Shown here: positions 1 through 10,374 of the stretch, piece by piece
Position numbering within the stretch: position 1 is the stretch's first letter
How the letters are laid out: every line of letters begins with the position of its first letter
Source: Antilocapra americana
Taxonomy: Eukaryota; Chordata; Mammalia; Artiodactyla; Antilocapridae
Direction of reading: 5' to 3'
DNA length: 64,000 bases
Assembly: GCA_007570785.1 (NCBI GenBank)
Contig: ML660774.1
Coordinates: 13,980,059 to 14,044,058, forward strand
Position numbers and translations under genes: made by a program
The notes under the pieces: generated by a model
What the model was told of the DNA's origin: nothing
The model's input: the letters and a program-made list of their open reading frames with translations, nothing else
The model's database searches: none

Positions 1-274
1 TTTTGAATTCTCCTTCAAATTTGAATGAGATCCTTGCTGGGTACAGTAATCGGGGTTGTAGATTGTTTTCTTCCATGACTTTAAGAATGCTCTGCCATTC
101 CCTTCTGGCCTGAAGCGTTTCTATTGAGAGATCAGCTGTTATCCTTATGGGATTCCCCTTGTGAGTTATTTTTTGCTTCTCCCTTGCTGCTTTTAATATT
201 TGGTCTTTGTATTTGATATTTGTTAATTTGATTAATATGTGTCTTGGGGTGTTCCGTTTGGGGTTCAGTGCAGA
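1..274 (-). mobile_element. L1 3' segment (ORF1 C-terminal domain), main-orientation part of a 5'-inverted L1
   Basis: On the minus strand this translates to the C-terminal part of the L1 ORF1 protein, an RNA-binding nucleic-acid chaperone. The recognisable path runs through PRHILIKLTN, then ITADLSIETLQARREWQ, then LYPARISFKFEGEF, and leaves the window at base 1. It starts just past the RVPN motif that ends the oppositely oriented segment at 708-1287. The two pieces are therefore halves of one L1, joined 5' side to 5' side near 262-275. ORF2 and the poly(A) must lie before the window. The frame has some indels relative to an intact ORF1, so this part is decayed. Confidence 0.9.
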
Positions 275-707
275 GATAAAAGATCCCTGAGGCTACTGGA
301 AGACAGGAGACTAAACCCAGACCCTGAGAATTCCAGAAAACTCCTGGATCCAAGAGTTAATTAATTGATAGGAACTCATCAACCTCCTCCATACCAAAAC
401 TGAAATTAACCAACCCCCAAGGGCCAACAAGCTCCAGAGTAAGATATACCAAGCAAATTCTCCAGCAACGCAGGAACACTGCCAGGAGCTTCAATACACA
501 GTTTGCCCAAGGTCACACCAAGTCCACCGACACCTCAAATCTCTTTACTGGACACTCCATTGTTAGTTACAATGTGGAAACCCAGATCCACCCACCAGAA
601 CACCACACAAGCTTTCCCATCCAGGAAACTTCTACAAACCACACATCCAACCCCTCCCATAGTGAGGAACCCCCACAATAAAGGGGCAACACAGCAAGAT
701 AAACAAG
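275..707 (+). mobile_element. L1 5' UTR portion (inverted segment)
   Basis: This stretch sits immediately upstream of the ORF1 start codon in the inverted part of the L1 and ends with the usual short spacer before the ORF1 ATG. It carries no long frame of its own. I assign it to the ruminant L1 5' UTR from position rather than from a remembered consensus. Its left edge is the inversion junction. Confidence 0.65.
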
Positions 708-1287
708 ATGAAAAGGCAGATAAATACCCAGCAAGTAAAGAAACAGGATAAATATCCCCTAGACCAAACAAAAGACGAAGAGATAGGATGTCTACCTGAC
801 AAAGAATTCCGAATAATGATAGTGAAAATGATCCAAAACCTGGAAAATAAGTTGGAGCTGCAGTTCAATAACCTGCAGGCAAGGATTGAGAAGATGCAGG
901 TAAGCTTTAACAAGGACTTAGAAGAAATGAAAAAGAGTCAAAATACAATAAATAATGCAATAAATGAGATCAAAAACACCCTGGAGGGAACCCACAGTAG
1001 AATAACAGAGATAGAAGACAGGATAAGTGAGGTAGAAGACAGAATGGCAGAAATAAATGAAACACAAAGGAAAAATGAAAAAAGAATTAAAAGAAATGAG
1101 GACAATCTTAGAGACCTCTGGGACAATATTAAACGCACCAATATTCGAATCATAGGAGTCCCAGAAGAAGAAGACAAAAAGAAAGACCATCAGAAAATTC
1201 TTGAAGAGATAATTGTTGAAAATTTCCCTAAATTGGGGAAGCAAATAGCCACTCAGGTCCAAGAAACACAGAGAGTCCCAAATAGAG
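708..1287 (+). pseudogene. L1 ORF1 N-terminal two-thirds (open, truncated by inversion breakpoint)
   Basis: The frame from ATG 708 is open and encodes the L1 ORF1 protein start. It has a charged N-terminus (MKRQINTQQVKKQ), a DKEFRIMIVKMIQNLENKLE segment and a heptad-rich coiled coil over about residues 45-125 that would drive trimerisation. The start of the RRM-like domain follows, with NIRIIGVPEEED near residue 143, then LEEIIVENFPKLGKQ and finally ETQRVPN. After RVPN (about base 1282-1287) the frame runs into flanking DNA and stops at 1325. The missing C-terminal domain is on the opposite strand at 1-274. The absence of stops over about 190 codons suggests a fairly young ruminant L1. The piece cannot make a functional ORF1p. 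Confidence 0.9.
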
Positions 1288-1689
1288 GTTTTATTTTTAA
1301 AGTAACTAAACAAAGTATGGTTTAAAGTCAGGGGTGTGAATAAGCATTAAAAATATTTTAAGTGCTGGATATGAACATAACAAAGATTTCTGCCTATGAG
1401 CATGAACTGAATTTATCTGAAAATGAATCCATACTGCTTAGTGGATCACAGTTCAAATTTCCTTGAAGAGGTATATAGATTCTGTTTTTAGGTGTCCCTA
1501 TGAGAATTGAGCTTCTTATATGTAGGGAAAACATTTTAACAATACTCTCTTCACTGTATTTAAAAATATTTTTATGACCTGTCTCAGTTACTAGTGCTTT
1601 GATTCAAGAGGCTATGTTTTATTTTCCCTGAAGTAACAATAAAATACTCCAAGCATAATGAAAATCAACAAATGTTCAATAATAGCACT
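1288..1689. other. Non-repeat flank
   Basis: AT-rich sequence with no recognised repeat or coding potential. The right-hand TSD of the L1 that ends at 1287 should lie at its start. Its partner is outside the window. Confidence 0.5.
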
Positions 1690-1703
1690 AATTCAAAATA
1701 CTG

Positions 1704-1953
1704 AATTAGCTGAAACTCCAATAATTTGGCCACCTGATGTGAAGAACTGACTCATTGGAAAAGACCCTGATGCTGAAAAAGATTGAAGACAGGAGGAGAA
1801 GGGGACGACAGAGGATAAGATGGTTGGATGGCATCACCAACTCAATGGACATGAGTTTGAGCAAGCTCTGGGAGTTGGTGGTGGACAGGGAAGTCTGTCG
1901 TGCGGCAGTCCATGGGATCGCAAAGAGTCGGACATGACTGAGCAACTGAACTG
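1704..1953 (+). mobile_element. BovB (RTE LINE) 3' end, 250 bp, with 14-bp TSD
   Basis: The sense strand shows the C-terminal tail of the BovB frame, including [25 protein letters not shown], and the terminal AAGAGTCGGACATGACTGAG block followed by CTGAACTGAA-type terminal repeats. The copy is severely 5'-truncated. A perfect 14-bp duplication (AATTCAAAATACTG) flanks it at 1690-1703 and 1954-1967, so both insertion boundaries are exact. There is no poly(A), as expected for RTE elements. Confidence 0.93.
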
Positions 1954-2092
1954 AATTCAAAATACTGTGAGTTAACAATTCTGTCATTGATTTCTGTATA
2001 TTTTTGTGGTTTGAACTGCATGTCACAGTATTCAATGCAGTGTCAGTAAAAGGACAGTTACTAAATTCTGCTAGCGTTCAATACCAAATAAG

Positions 2093-2310
2093 GTGTTTTG
2101 TTACTGTTTAGTCACTAAATCATGTCCATTTCTTTTGCAACCCCATGGACTGAAACCCATCAGGCTCCTCTGTCCATGGGATTTCCCAGGCAACAATATT
2201 GGAGTGGACTGCTATTTCTTTCTCCAGAAGATCTTCCCTACCCAGGGACTGAATCTGCATTTCCTGCAGCTCCTGCATTGGTGCACAGATACTTTACCAC
2301 ATGAGCCACT
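2093..2310 (-). mobile_element. Bov-tA SINE
   Basis: The reverse complement begins with a degenerate tRNA-Glu-like head (GTGGTAAAG-type A-box region near 2300, then a CAATGCAGGAG-like block) and ends with the BovA body and the CATGGGGTTGCAAA-type tail. On the plus strand this reads as CCCCATGGACTG near 2142 and CCCAGGGACTG near 2240. It lies directly against the BovB that starts at 2319. Confidence 0.88.
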
Positions 2311-2318
2311 AATACTTC

Positions 2319-4162
2319 TAGCCCCTTCATGGATCACAGACTCGCCTTGGCAAAGGGGCTTCCGTACGTCAGTGAAGCCATGGCTTGCATGGCCACCTGG
2401 AACACACAGGTCATAGTGAAGATTTCTGACAAAATATGGTCCACTGAAGGAGGGAACGGCAAAATACCCCAATATTCTCTGCATGAGACCCCATGAACAT
2501 ATTAAAAGGCAAAAAGATATGACACCGGAAGGGTAAGCCCTCCAGGTCAGAAGGTGTTCAGTATGCTACAGGGGAAGAGTGGAGGGCAATTACTGAGAGC
2601 TCCAGAATGAATGAAATGGCTGCGCCAAAATGGAAACAATGCTCTGTTGTGAATGTGTCTGGTGGTGAAAATAAAGTCTGATGCTATAAAGAATAATATT
2701 GCATAGGAACATGAAATGTTAGGTCCATGAATCAAGGTAAATTGGACATGATTAGGCAGGAGATTGCAAGCGTGCTTGTCTGAGGAGGCTGTAAAAAGAA
2801 GAAGAAAAGCAAAAAGCAAAGGAGGAAGGGATAGATATACCCAACTGAATTCAGAGTACCAGAGAATAGTAAGGAGAGATAAGAAAGTCTTCTTAAGTGA
2901 ACAATGCAAAGAAATAGAGGAAAACAATAAAATGGGAAAGACTAGAGATTTCTTCAAGAAAACAGAAGATAGCAAGGGAGCATTGCATATAGCGATAGGC
3001 ATGACCAAGGACAGAAAATCTAGGACCTAAAGGAAGCAGAAGAGATTAAGACAAGGTGGCAAGAATAAACAGAAGAACTGTGCAGACATGGTCTTAATGA
3101 CTCGGATAACCACAACGGTGTGTCACTCAGCTAGAGCCAGACATCCTGGAGTATGAAGTCAAGTGGGTCTTATGAAACGTTACTACGAACAAAGCTGGTA
3201 TATGTGATGGAATTCCAGCTGAGCTATTTAAAATACCAAAATATGATGCTGTTAAAATGCTGCACTCAATATGTCAGAAAATTTGAAAAACTCAGCAGTG
3301 GCTGTATGTTGTTGCCTTGCTTATTTAGCTTTTATGCAAAGTACACCATGCAAAATGCTGGGCTGGATGAATCACAAGCTGAAATCAAGATTTCTGGGGA
3401 AAAAATATCAACAACCTAAGATTTCAGATGATACCACTCTCATGGCAGAAAAAGAAGAGGAATAAAAAAGCCTCTTGATGAGGGTGAAAGAGGAGAGTGG
3501 AAAGCTGGTTTAAAACTCAACATTCAAAAAGCTAAGATAATGGCATCTGGTCCCATCACTTAATGGCAAATGAAGGGGAAACAGTGACAGATTTTCTTTT
3601 CTTGGTCTCCAAAATCACTGCAGATGGTGACTGCAGCCATGGAAGCTTTGGTAGGAAAGTTTTGACAAATCTAGAAAGCTTATTAAAAAGCAGAGACGTC
3701 ACTTTTCTCACAAAGGTCCGTATAGTCAAATCTGTGGTTTTCCACTAGTTGTGTACGGATGTGAGATTTGGACCAAAGTGAAGGCTGAGTGCCAAAGAAT
3801 TGATGCTTTTGAACTGTGGTGTTGGAGAAGACTCTCGACAGTCCCTTGGACAGCAAGGAGATCGAACCAGAAAATCATAAGGAAATTAGCCATTAATATT
3901 CATTGGAAGGACTGATGCTAAAGTTGGAACTCCAATATTTTGTCTACCTAATGTGAAGAGCTGACTCTTTGGAACAAACCCTGATTCTGGGAAAGACTGC
4001 AGGCAAAGTGAGATAGGGATGACAGAGGATGAGATAGATAGCATCACTGATTCAAAGCACATGAATTTGAGCAGACTCTGGGAGGTAATGAAGCCTAGGG
4101 GAGACTGGTGTGCTGCAGTCTATGGGATCACAAAGAGTCAGACATGATTTAGTGCTTGAACA
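2319..4162 (+). mobile_element. BovB with intact 5' and 3' ends but two large internal deletions
   Basis: The copy starts in the BovB 5' region (CATGGATCACAGACTCGCC) and reads to the 3' tail at about 4162. Two internal jumps remove domains. Near 2773 the sequence passes from the start of the endonuclease region straight to the linker after it. Near 3299 it passes from CAGCAGTGGC straight to TGTATGTTGTTGCC, losing most of the reverse transcriptase fingers and palm before the YADD region. The second junction has a shared GGC. An 8-bp repeat (AATACTTC, 2311-2318 and 4163-4170) probably marks the TSD. Total length is about 1.84 kb against roughly 3.2 kb for a full BovB. Many stops and frameshifts are present. 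It is non-autonomous and has no intact domain. Confidence 0.88.
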
Positions 4163-4170
4163 AATACTTC

Positions 4171-4722
4171 AAAATAGAATTAAGACTGGTTTATTAATAT
4201 CTGTTTTTAAAATAACAATCCAAATATATTTCTCTGAACATCTATCTGGTCTGGTTGAAAGAGCTTTTATGACAAAATAAAGCCAGGTGCCACAAGGGCT
4301 GTGATCTCCCACGTTGTTCACACTTGGTTCCTAACATGTCACATGCTGCTTCATGAAATGATGCTTTGAAAAGTATATTCTATAAATACCTTATATTTGC
4401 AGTTTGTAAATCCACATTTCTAGTGTTCAAAATTAAACATGCTAGAGGGGTCATGTAAGGTTGGTTTAGGAACTAGGATCCTCCATTTAGATTACTGTCA
4501 GTTCTTATTCTACTTCTTCCATTTTAAAATGATTTAAAAATAATATTGGAAATTTTCAAGTTTTCATTTATATCATACCTGCTTTTAGGAAAATTGAGTA
4601 TTAAAGATGACACTGTAATATCTATTAATATCTGATTGTGCATCCATTTATCATCTATATTTGACGAATTTGTTCTTAGAAAGTATCTTAGTATTTTACT
4701 TAGATGGAAATACAAATAGCTC
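4171..4722. other. Non-repeat AT-rich stretch
   Basis: No repeat family or coding frame recognised. The longest open frame is antisense and overlaps the adjacent L1 tail. Confidence 0.45.
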
Positions 4723-4723
4723 T

Positions 4724-4903
4724 GTTTTTTTTCTTTTTTTAATCTTTTAATTTGTATTAGGGTATATCCAATTAACAATGTTGTGACAGTTTCAAGTGAA
4801 CAGTGAAGGGACTCCGCCATACATTTACATGTATCCATTCTCCCCCAGACTCCCCTCCCATCCAAGTTGCCACATAATATTGAGAATAGTTCCATGTGAA
4901 AAA
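4724..4903 (-). mobile_element. Ruminant L1 3' end (5'-truncated)
   Basis: The T-run at 4724-4740 is the poly(A) tail of a minus-strand L1. It is followed by the ruminant L1 3'-end sequence GTATATCCAATTAACAATG and GACAGTTTCAAGTGAACAG, then TACATGTATCCATTCTCCC. It is truncated at about 4903. A T-rich stretch shared by both flanks (CTGTTTTTTC) may be the TSD, but the low complexity makes this uncertain. Confidence 0.85.
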
Positions 4904-6164
4904 TCTGTTTTTTCAATAAGGCTGAAGAGTTACTACCCCACCATCAACAAACCATAGATGCAGGTACAGGTGTTATTTCTCTCAATGAGATTTAAAAAAA
5001 AAAAAAAAGTCGATTACATGTACCCAAGTTGTATCTTTTTTTCTAAAAACATATTTCTACTCTTTTTGCAGATCTTAGACAGAAAAGATATGTCCTTGTC
5101 TCTCTTTGAGGGTACTGAGAAAATAACTTGTGCTCTCTTTCTCAGTTCCAAACTCTGATAAATCTGTTTTGGTTAATCTGTGGTAAAAGCCAAGCAAAAT
5201 ACTTGTGCATTTACCTGTGTGCTTATAGGATATAATTGACATCTTATTTCTGATTTGCTTTTATAGCCTTCAACCCTCCGTTCGTTAAGCAGACAAAAGA
5301 TTGTTAGGTTGAAAGGACACTAACATTTTTCTGATTCACTGCAACTGGTTACCAATTACGAGCATAAAATGAAATATATTAATTCATTTGCAAGACCTCT
5401 TTTTAAAGACCTTGCATGTGAGTTCTGTCATCCTATAAGCCCCTGATGGTGAGTAACTGATGAAAACGGCGCTGCGAAAATCACCTACAACAGAGAGGGC
5501 ATTTACTGCTTCACATGCTGCCAGTATTTCTTTTATGCCCTACAAACATTTCAGTAATGAGATGCTTCATGGGATTTGGATGCAATGGAAGCATTTGTTA
5601 GGACATTTCAAAGACAGGTGGATACTTGGCAGAAACATCAGAAGTCATGTGGTTACTGTAGACAAACAGAGATGTTATTTAAAAGCTGAGTGGGAACAAA
5701 TTATTGTTCATTTGCCAGAATCAGTTTCTTGTCCAAGCTTATGACCCAGGGACTAACGTTGCAAGTGCCACAGGCTGTCCAGGAGGTGGGGCTGCTCTCC
5801 ACCTCTTTTTCTCAAAGCACTTTGTGTAGAATTATTTACATTTCTGAAGCTTAAATTCTCTAATTATGGAAAGCTTAACTTTTTCAATTCAAATAATCTA
5901 CACACATGACTTCATAAATGGATTCCTTTCATTTAATTTCAGAATTATCATAAGGTTTTCATCATCTTTCAGTGGCAATTGGTAAAGATATGTACATTGG
6001 GATTAAGACAACGGAAGAAAGAAATACATACTTTATCTTTTCCTTGGTTAATTGCATTAATACTATAAAGATGATTGATGAGATTTGGAAATTGATTTGA
6101 TATGATATGAGTAAAACTACAAGGAAAACATTGCTATTTCAAAAACAGTAATACATTAACTTTA
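4904..6164. other. Non-repeat stretch
   Basis: No recognised mobile element apart from an A-run at about 4992-5006. A 95-codon open frame at 5460-5744 resembles no family I know, has no flanking splice-like structure that would make it convincing, and is probably chance. GC content rises somewhat over 5400-5850, so this part could hold conserved noncoding DNA. Confidence 0.4.
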
Positions 6165-7700
6165 ATTTTCATGACCCAGATAATCTTGATGGTGTGATCA
6201 CTCACCTAGAGCCAGACATCCTGGAATGCCAAGTCAAGAGGGCCTTAGGAAGCCTCTCTACCAATAAAGCTAGTGAAGGTGATGATATTCCAGTCGAGCT
6301 AATTCAAATCCTAAGAGATGATGCTGTGAAAGTGCTGCACTCAATAGGCCAGCAAATTTGGAAAACTCAGCAGTGGAAATGGTCAGTTTTCATTCCAATC
6401 CCTAAGAAAGGCAATGCCAAAAAATGCTCAAACTACTGCACGATTGTACTCATCTCACATGCTAGTAAAGTAATGCTCAAAATTCTCCAAGCCAGGCTTC
6501 AACAATACGTGAACCATGAACTTCCAGATGTTCAAGCTGGTTTTAGAAAAGGCAGAGGAACCAGAGATCAAATTGCCAACATCCACTGGATCATTGAAAA
6601 AGCAAGAAAGTTCCAGAAAAACATCTACTGCTTTATTGACTATGCCAAAGCCTTTTACTGTGTGGACCACAACAAACTATGGGAAATTCTGAAAGAGATG
6701 GGAATACCAGACCACCTGACCTGCTTCTTGAGAAATCTGTATGCAGGCCAGGAAGCAACAGTTAGAACTGGACATGGAATAACAGACTGATTCCAAATAT
6801 GGAGAGGAGTACGTGAAGGCTGTATATTGTTACCCTGCTTATTTAAATTATATGCAGAGTACATCATGAGAAATGCTGGGCTGGAAGAAGCACAAGCTGG
6901 AATCAAGATTGCTGGGAGAAATATCAATAACCTCAGATATGTAGGTGACACCACACTTATGGCAGAAAGTGAAGAACTAAAGAGCCTGTTGATGAAGGTG
7001 AAAAAGTTGGCTTAAAGCTCAACATTCAGAAAACTAAGAGCATGGCATCTGGTCCCCTCACTTCTTGGCAAATAGATAGGAAATAGTGAAAACAGTGACA
7101 GGCTTTTTATTTGGGGGGGTCTCCAAAATCACTGCAGGCAGTGACTGCAGCCATGAAATTAAGACACTTGCTTCTTGGAAGTAAAATTAGACCAACCTAG
7201 ACAGCAGAGACATTACTTTCTCAACAAAGGTCCGTCTAGTCAAGGCTATGGTTTTTCCAGTAGTCATGTATGGATGTGAGAGTTGGATTATAAAGAAAGC
7301 TAAGTGCAGAAGAATTGATGCTTTTGAACTGTGGTGTTGGAGAATACTCTTGAGAGTCCCTTGGACTGCAAGGAGATCCAACCAGTCCATCCTAAAGGAG
7401 ATCAGTCCTGGGTGTTCATTGGAAGGACTGATGCTGAAGCTGAAATCCAATGCTTTGACTACCCATTGGGAAAAACTGACTCATTTGAAAAGAGCCTGAT
7501 GCTGGGAAAGATTGATGGCAGGATGAGAAGGGACTGGCAGAGGATGAGATGGTTGGATGGCATCACCGACTCAATGGACATGAGTTTGAATAAACTCCAG
7601 TAGTTGGCAATGGACAGGGAGGCCTGGTGTGCTGCAGTCCATGGGGTCATAAAGAGTTGGACACTACTGAGCTTCTGAACTGAACTGAACTGAGCAACTA
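6165..7700 (+). mobile_element. BovB, 5'-truncated, reverse transcriptase to 3' end
   Basis: This copy begins in the linker before the reverse transcriptase (CATGACCCAGATAATC) and continues to the 3' terminal CTGAACTGAACTGAACTGA repeats at about 7690. The endonuclease domain is absent. It overlaps the decayed reverse transcriptase described separately at 6194-7014. The C-terminal half is broken by frameshifts, for example around 7190 and 7480, and by stop codons. Confidence 0.93.
6194..7014 (+). pseudogene. BovB reverse transcriptase domain, decayed
   Basis: A 198-codon open stretch (6194-6790) shows RTE reverse transcriptase motifs in order: FIPIPKKGNAK; VQAGFRKGRGTRDQIANI; and motif A, FIDYAKAFYCVDH. 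In motif A the AFD aspartate has become tyrosine. A TGG-to-TGA stop ends the frame at 6790. The reading resumes with ILLPCLFKLYAEYIMRNAGLEEAQAGIK, and motif C (normally YADD) is YVGD at 6938-6949. Loss of one catalytic aspartate of YADD plus the stop means no activity. The enzyme family normally primes reverse transcription at a nicked chromosomal target. Confidence 0.92.
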
Positions 7701-8399
7701 AGCACACACAAGATAAATCATTATTATTCCAAGAAAGAATGGAATGTACTAAAATAAGTCATTTAAAAATTAATGGCAATAGTTGGTTACACCTTGGTTT
7801 TACTGAGAGGCGTTTGATGTGTTGGGTTGCCGTATTTAAAGAGACAGTGATAATGTGAATGTCATGTTTGTTGTTCTGTTCAAACCCCTATTTTTCTAGT
7901 TGAATTCCCATACTTTATTTCTACTTCTACATACTCTGATAAACAACACTTAGTGTCATGTAACTCAAATGTTGAAATTTCCTTCATTTTTAAAATACTC
8001 TTCTATGCACAATGAAAATCAGTGAGTAAAGTATGGTCTCTCTCTTCACACTGCCTAATGTAATGATAGGTGGAGATTCCCACCCCTCAAAAGTGCTTGT
8101 AACAGACTCACTGAGGCAGGTGTGAAGTGAGCCATCCCATCTTCATTCACTGAGTCAGGTTTTGTGTGTTCAGTGAAATGGCAAAATGTCTAATGCTGAG
8201 TTCACATAGTATGGCTGGCTATTGTTTTTCAGGGAGAACAAGCAAATGAAATTATTATATAAAATTTTCTATTGAAATAGATATAATGTTACTATTTATT
8301 GATATAAATGAAACTGGAAATTCCTATGTTTAGCAAATAGCTTTTTGTTTATTTCCTAGTTACAGAACAATTTGAACTAATCTCACTTAACATATCTTC
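7701..8399. other. Non-repeat stretch
   Basis: AT-rich DNA with no recognised repeat or gene. Confidence 0.4.
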
Positions 8400-8575
8400 T
8401 ATTTCCCTCCCTGTTGTCACAAATGGCAAGATTTCCTTTTTCTTTTTTGGCTGAGTAGTATACCACTTCTGCTTTATCCATTTATCTGTCAATGGGCACT
8501 TGGACTGCTTCTGTTTCTTGGCTATTATAAATAATGCTGCAGTGAACATAGGGATGCATATATTTCAGAATTAGG

Positions 8576-8580
<5 letters not shown>

Positions 8581-8624
<44 letters not shown>
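8581..8624 (+). repeat. (GT)22 microsatellite
   Basis: Uninterrupted GT repeat of 44 bp inside the old L1. The length and purity make it a likely polymorphic marker. Confidence 0.97.
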
Positions 8625-8628
<4 letters not shown>

Positions 8629-8975
8629 ATCCAGAATTGGAAGTGCTGAATTGTATGGTGATTGTTTTTTTTTAATTTTAAGGAATACCTATACTATTTT
8701 CTGCAGTAAGTACAAACATTACATTAGGGTTCCCTTTTCTTCACATCCTAGTCAATACTTGTTATTTACTTTCTTTTTTGCTAAAAGCCATTTTGACAGA
8801 TATGGGGTGATATTTCAATTTCATTTTACTTGCATTTTCATGAGGATTAGAGATGGGGAGAATCTCTGTATGTACCTGTTTGTTTTCTATATATCTTCTT
8901 TGGAGAAATGTCTCTTCAGGTCATCAGCTCATTTTTTAATCAATTTTTTTTCTTTTAATGTTGAGATATATGATT

Positions 8976-8976
<1 letters not shown>

Positions 8977-9021
<45 letters not shown>
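8977..9021. repeat. (TA)n microsatellite
   Basis: About 45 bp of TA repeat with a single G interruption near 8995, located in the old L1 just before the BovB insertion. Confidence 0.95.
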
Positions 9022-9052
9022 GTGTTTTAACCCTTTGTTGGATATATCATTT

Positions 9053-10036
9053 TGTTGTTGTTCAGTCACTCAGTCGTGTCCAACTTTTTGCTACCCAATG
9101 AACTGCAGCAGGCCAGGCTTCCCTGTCTTTCACCATCTCCCAGAGTTTGCTCAGACTCATGTCCATTGAGTCAATGATGCCATCCAGCCATCTCATCCTC
9201 TGTCATCCTCTTCTTCTCATGCTGATGCTTAGGATCTTTCCAAATGAGTCATCTCTTCGCATCAGGTGGCCAAAGTTTTGGAGTTTCAGCTTCAGCATCA
9301 GTCCTTCCTCTGAATATGTAGAGTTGATTTCCCTTAGGTTTGACTGGTTTGATCTCCTTGGTGTCCAAGGGACTCTCAAGAGTCTTCTCCAGCACCACAG
9401 CTCAAAGGCATCAGTTCTTCAGGGCTCAGCTTTCTTCATGGTCCAACTGTCACATCCATACATAACTAATGGAAAAACTATAGCTTTGATTGGACAGACT
9501 TTGTCAACAAAGTAATGTCTCTGCTTTTTAATATGCTGCTACGTTTGTCATAGATCCCCTTCCAAAAAGCAATTGTCCTTTTATTTCATGGCTGCAGTCA
9601 CCATCTGCAGTGATTTCGGAGCCCAAGAAAATAAAATCTTTCACTGTTTCCATCGTTTCTCCATCTATTTGCCATGAAGTGATGGGACCAGATGCCATGA
9701 TTTTTGTTTTTTGAATGTTGAGTTTTAAGCCAGCTTTTTCATTCTCCTTTCAGATTAATCAAGAGGCTCTTTAATTCCTCTTCACTTTCTGCTACAAGGG
9801 CGGTGTCATCTATTTATCTGAGGTGATAGTTCTCCCAGAAATCTTGATTCCAGCTTGTGCTTCATCCAACCTTTATTTTGCATGATGCACTCTGCATATA
9901 AGTTTTATAAGCAGGGTAACAGTATACAGCCTTGACATACTCCTTTTCCAGTTTTGAACCAGTCTGTTGTTCTGTGTCTGGTTCTAACTGTTGCTTCTTT
10001 ACCTGCACATGGATTTCATAGGAGGCAGTTAGGAGA
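9053..10036 (-). mobile_element. BovB 3' portion nested in L1M, 12-bp TSD
   Basis: The minus-strand BovB has its 3' tail at 9053 (TTGTTGTTCAGTCACTCAGTC on the plus strand) and is 5'-truncated at 10036 within the reverse transcriptase, a little before the YADD region. Perfect copies of GATATATCATTT at 9041-9052 and 10037-10048 flank it. Removing the insert and one TSD restores a continuous L1M. The YADD equivalent near 9815-9830 and the downstream frame are broken. Confidence 0.95.
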
Positions 10037-10330
10037 GATATATCATTTATAAATATCTTTTCCCATTCAGTAGGTTGCCTTGCATTTTGTCATTGGCTTC
10101 CTTCTCTGTGCTCTTTAGTTTGTTTGCTTTCCTTTGATTGCCTTGTCTAAGGAGACGGATCCAAAAAATATTTCTAATATCACAGAATGTGCTACCTATG
10201 ATCTTTTTCAAGAAGTTTTATGATTTTAGGTCTTACATTTAAGTCTTTAATCCATTTTGAGTTTATTTTTGCATGTAATGTAAGAAAATGGTTCAATTTC
10301 ATTATTTTACATGAGCTAAATTTCACATAT
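10037..10330 (-). mobile_element. Ancient L1 (L1M-type), second half
   Basis: Continuation of the L1 at 8400-9040. Plus-strand landmarks are TTCCCATTCAGTAGGTTGCC, TTTGATTGCCTTG and GTCTTTAATCCATTTTGAGT, typical of antisense L1 ORF2. Confidence 0.85.
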
Positions 10331-10374
10331 ATATGTGAAATATAAAAACAAAACAAAATAACAACAGACAGGTA

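Larger units (their letters stand above)
8400..9040 (-). mobile_element. Ancient L1 (L1M-type), ORF2 C-terminal part, first half
   Basis: The minus strand carries a degraded L1 ORF2 3' region. Plus-strand landmarks are TTTATCCATTTATCTGTCAA near 8474, GGCTATTATAAATAATGCTG at 8520, and TATGGGGTGATATTTCAATT near 8802. The match resumes at 10037 after the BovB insertion, where TTGGATATATCATTT continues as ATAAATATCTTTTCCCATTC. Divergence and internal simple repeats point to an old mammalian subfamily. Confidence 0.82.

Noticed and set aside
3290..3305. BovB deletion as a spliced retrogene
   Set aside because: The junction lacks GT-AG dinucleotides in the missing block as judged from intact copies in this window, and microhomology (GGC) is present instead.
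5460..5744. 95-codon open frame, possible small gene or exon
   Set aside because: No recognisable domain, no convincing splice or polyadenylation context, and the length is within chance for a 64-kb window read in six frames. Kept only as a note in the non-repeat entry.
8651..9022. 123-codon plus-strand frame ending in a Tyr-Ile repeat
   Set aside because: Antisense to an old L1 and extended by a (TA)n microsatellite.
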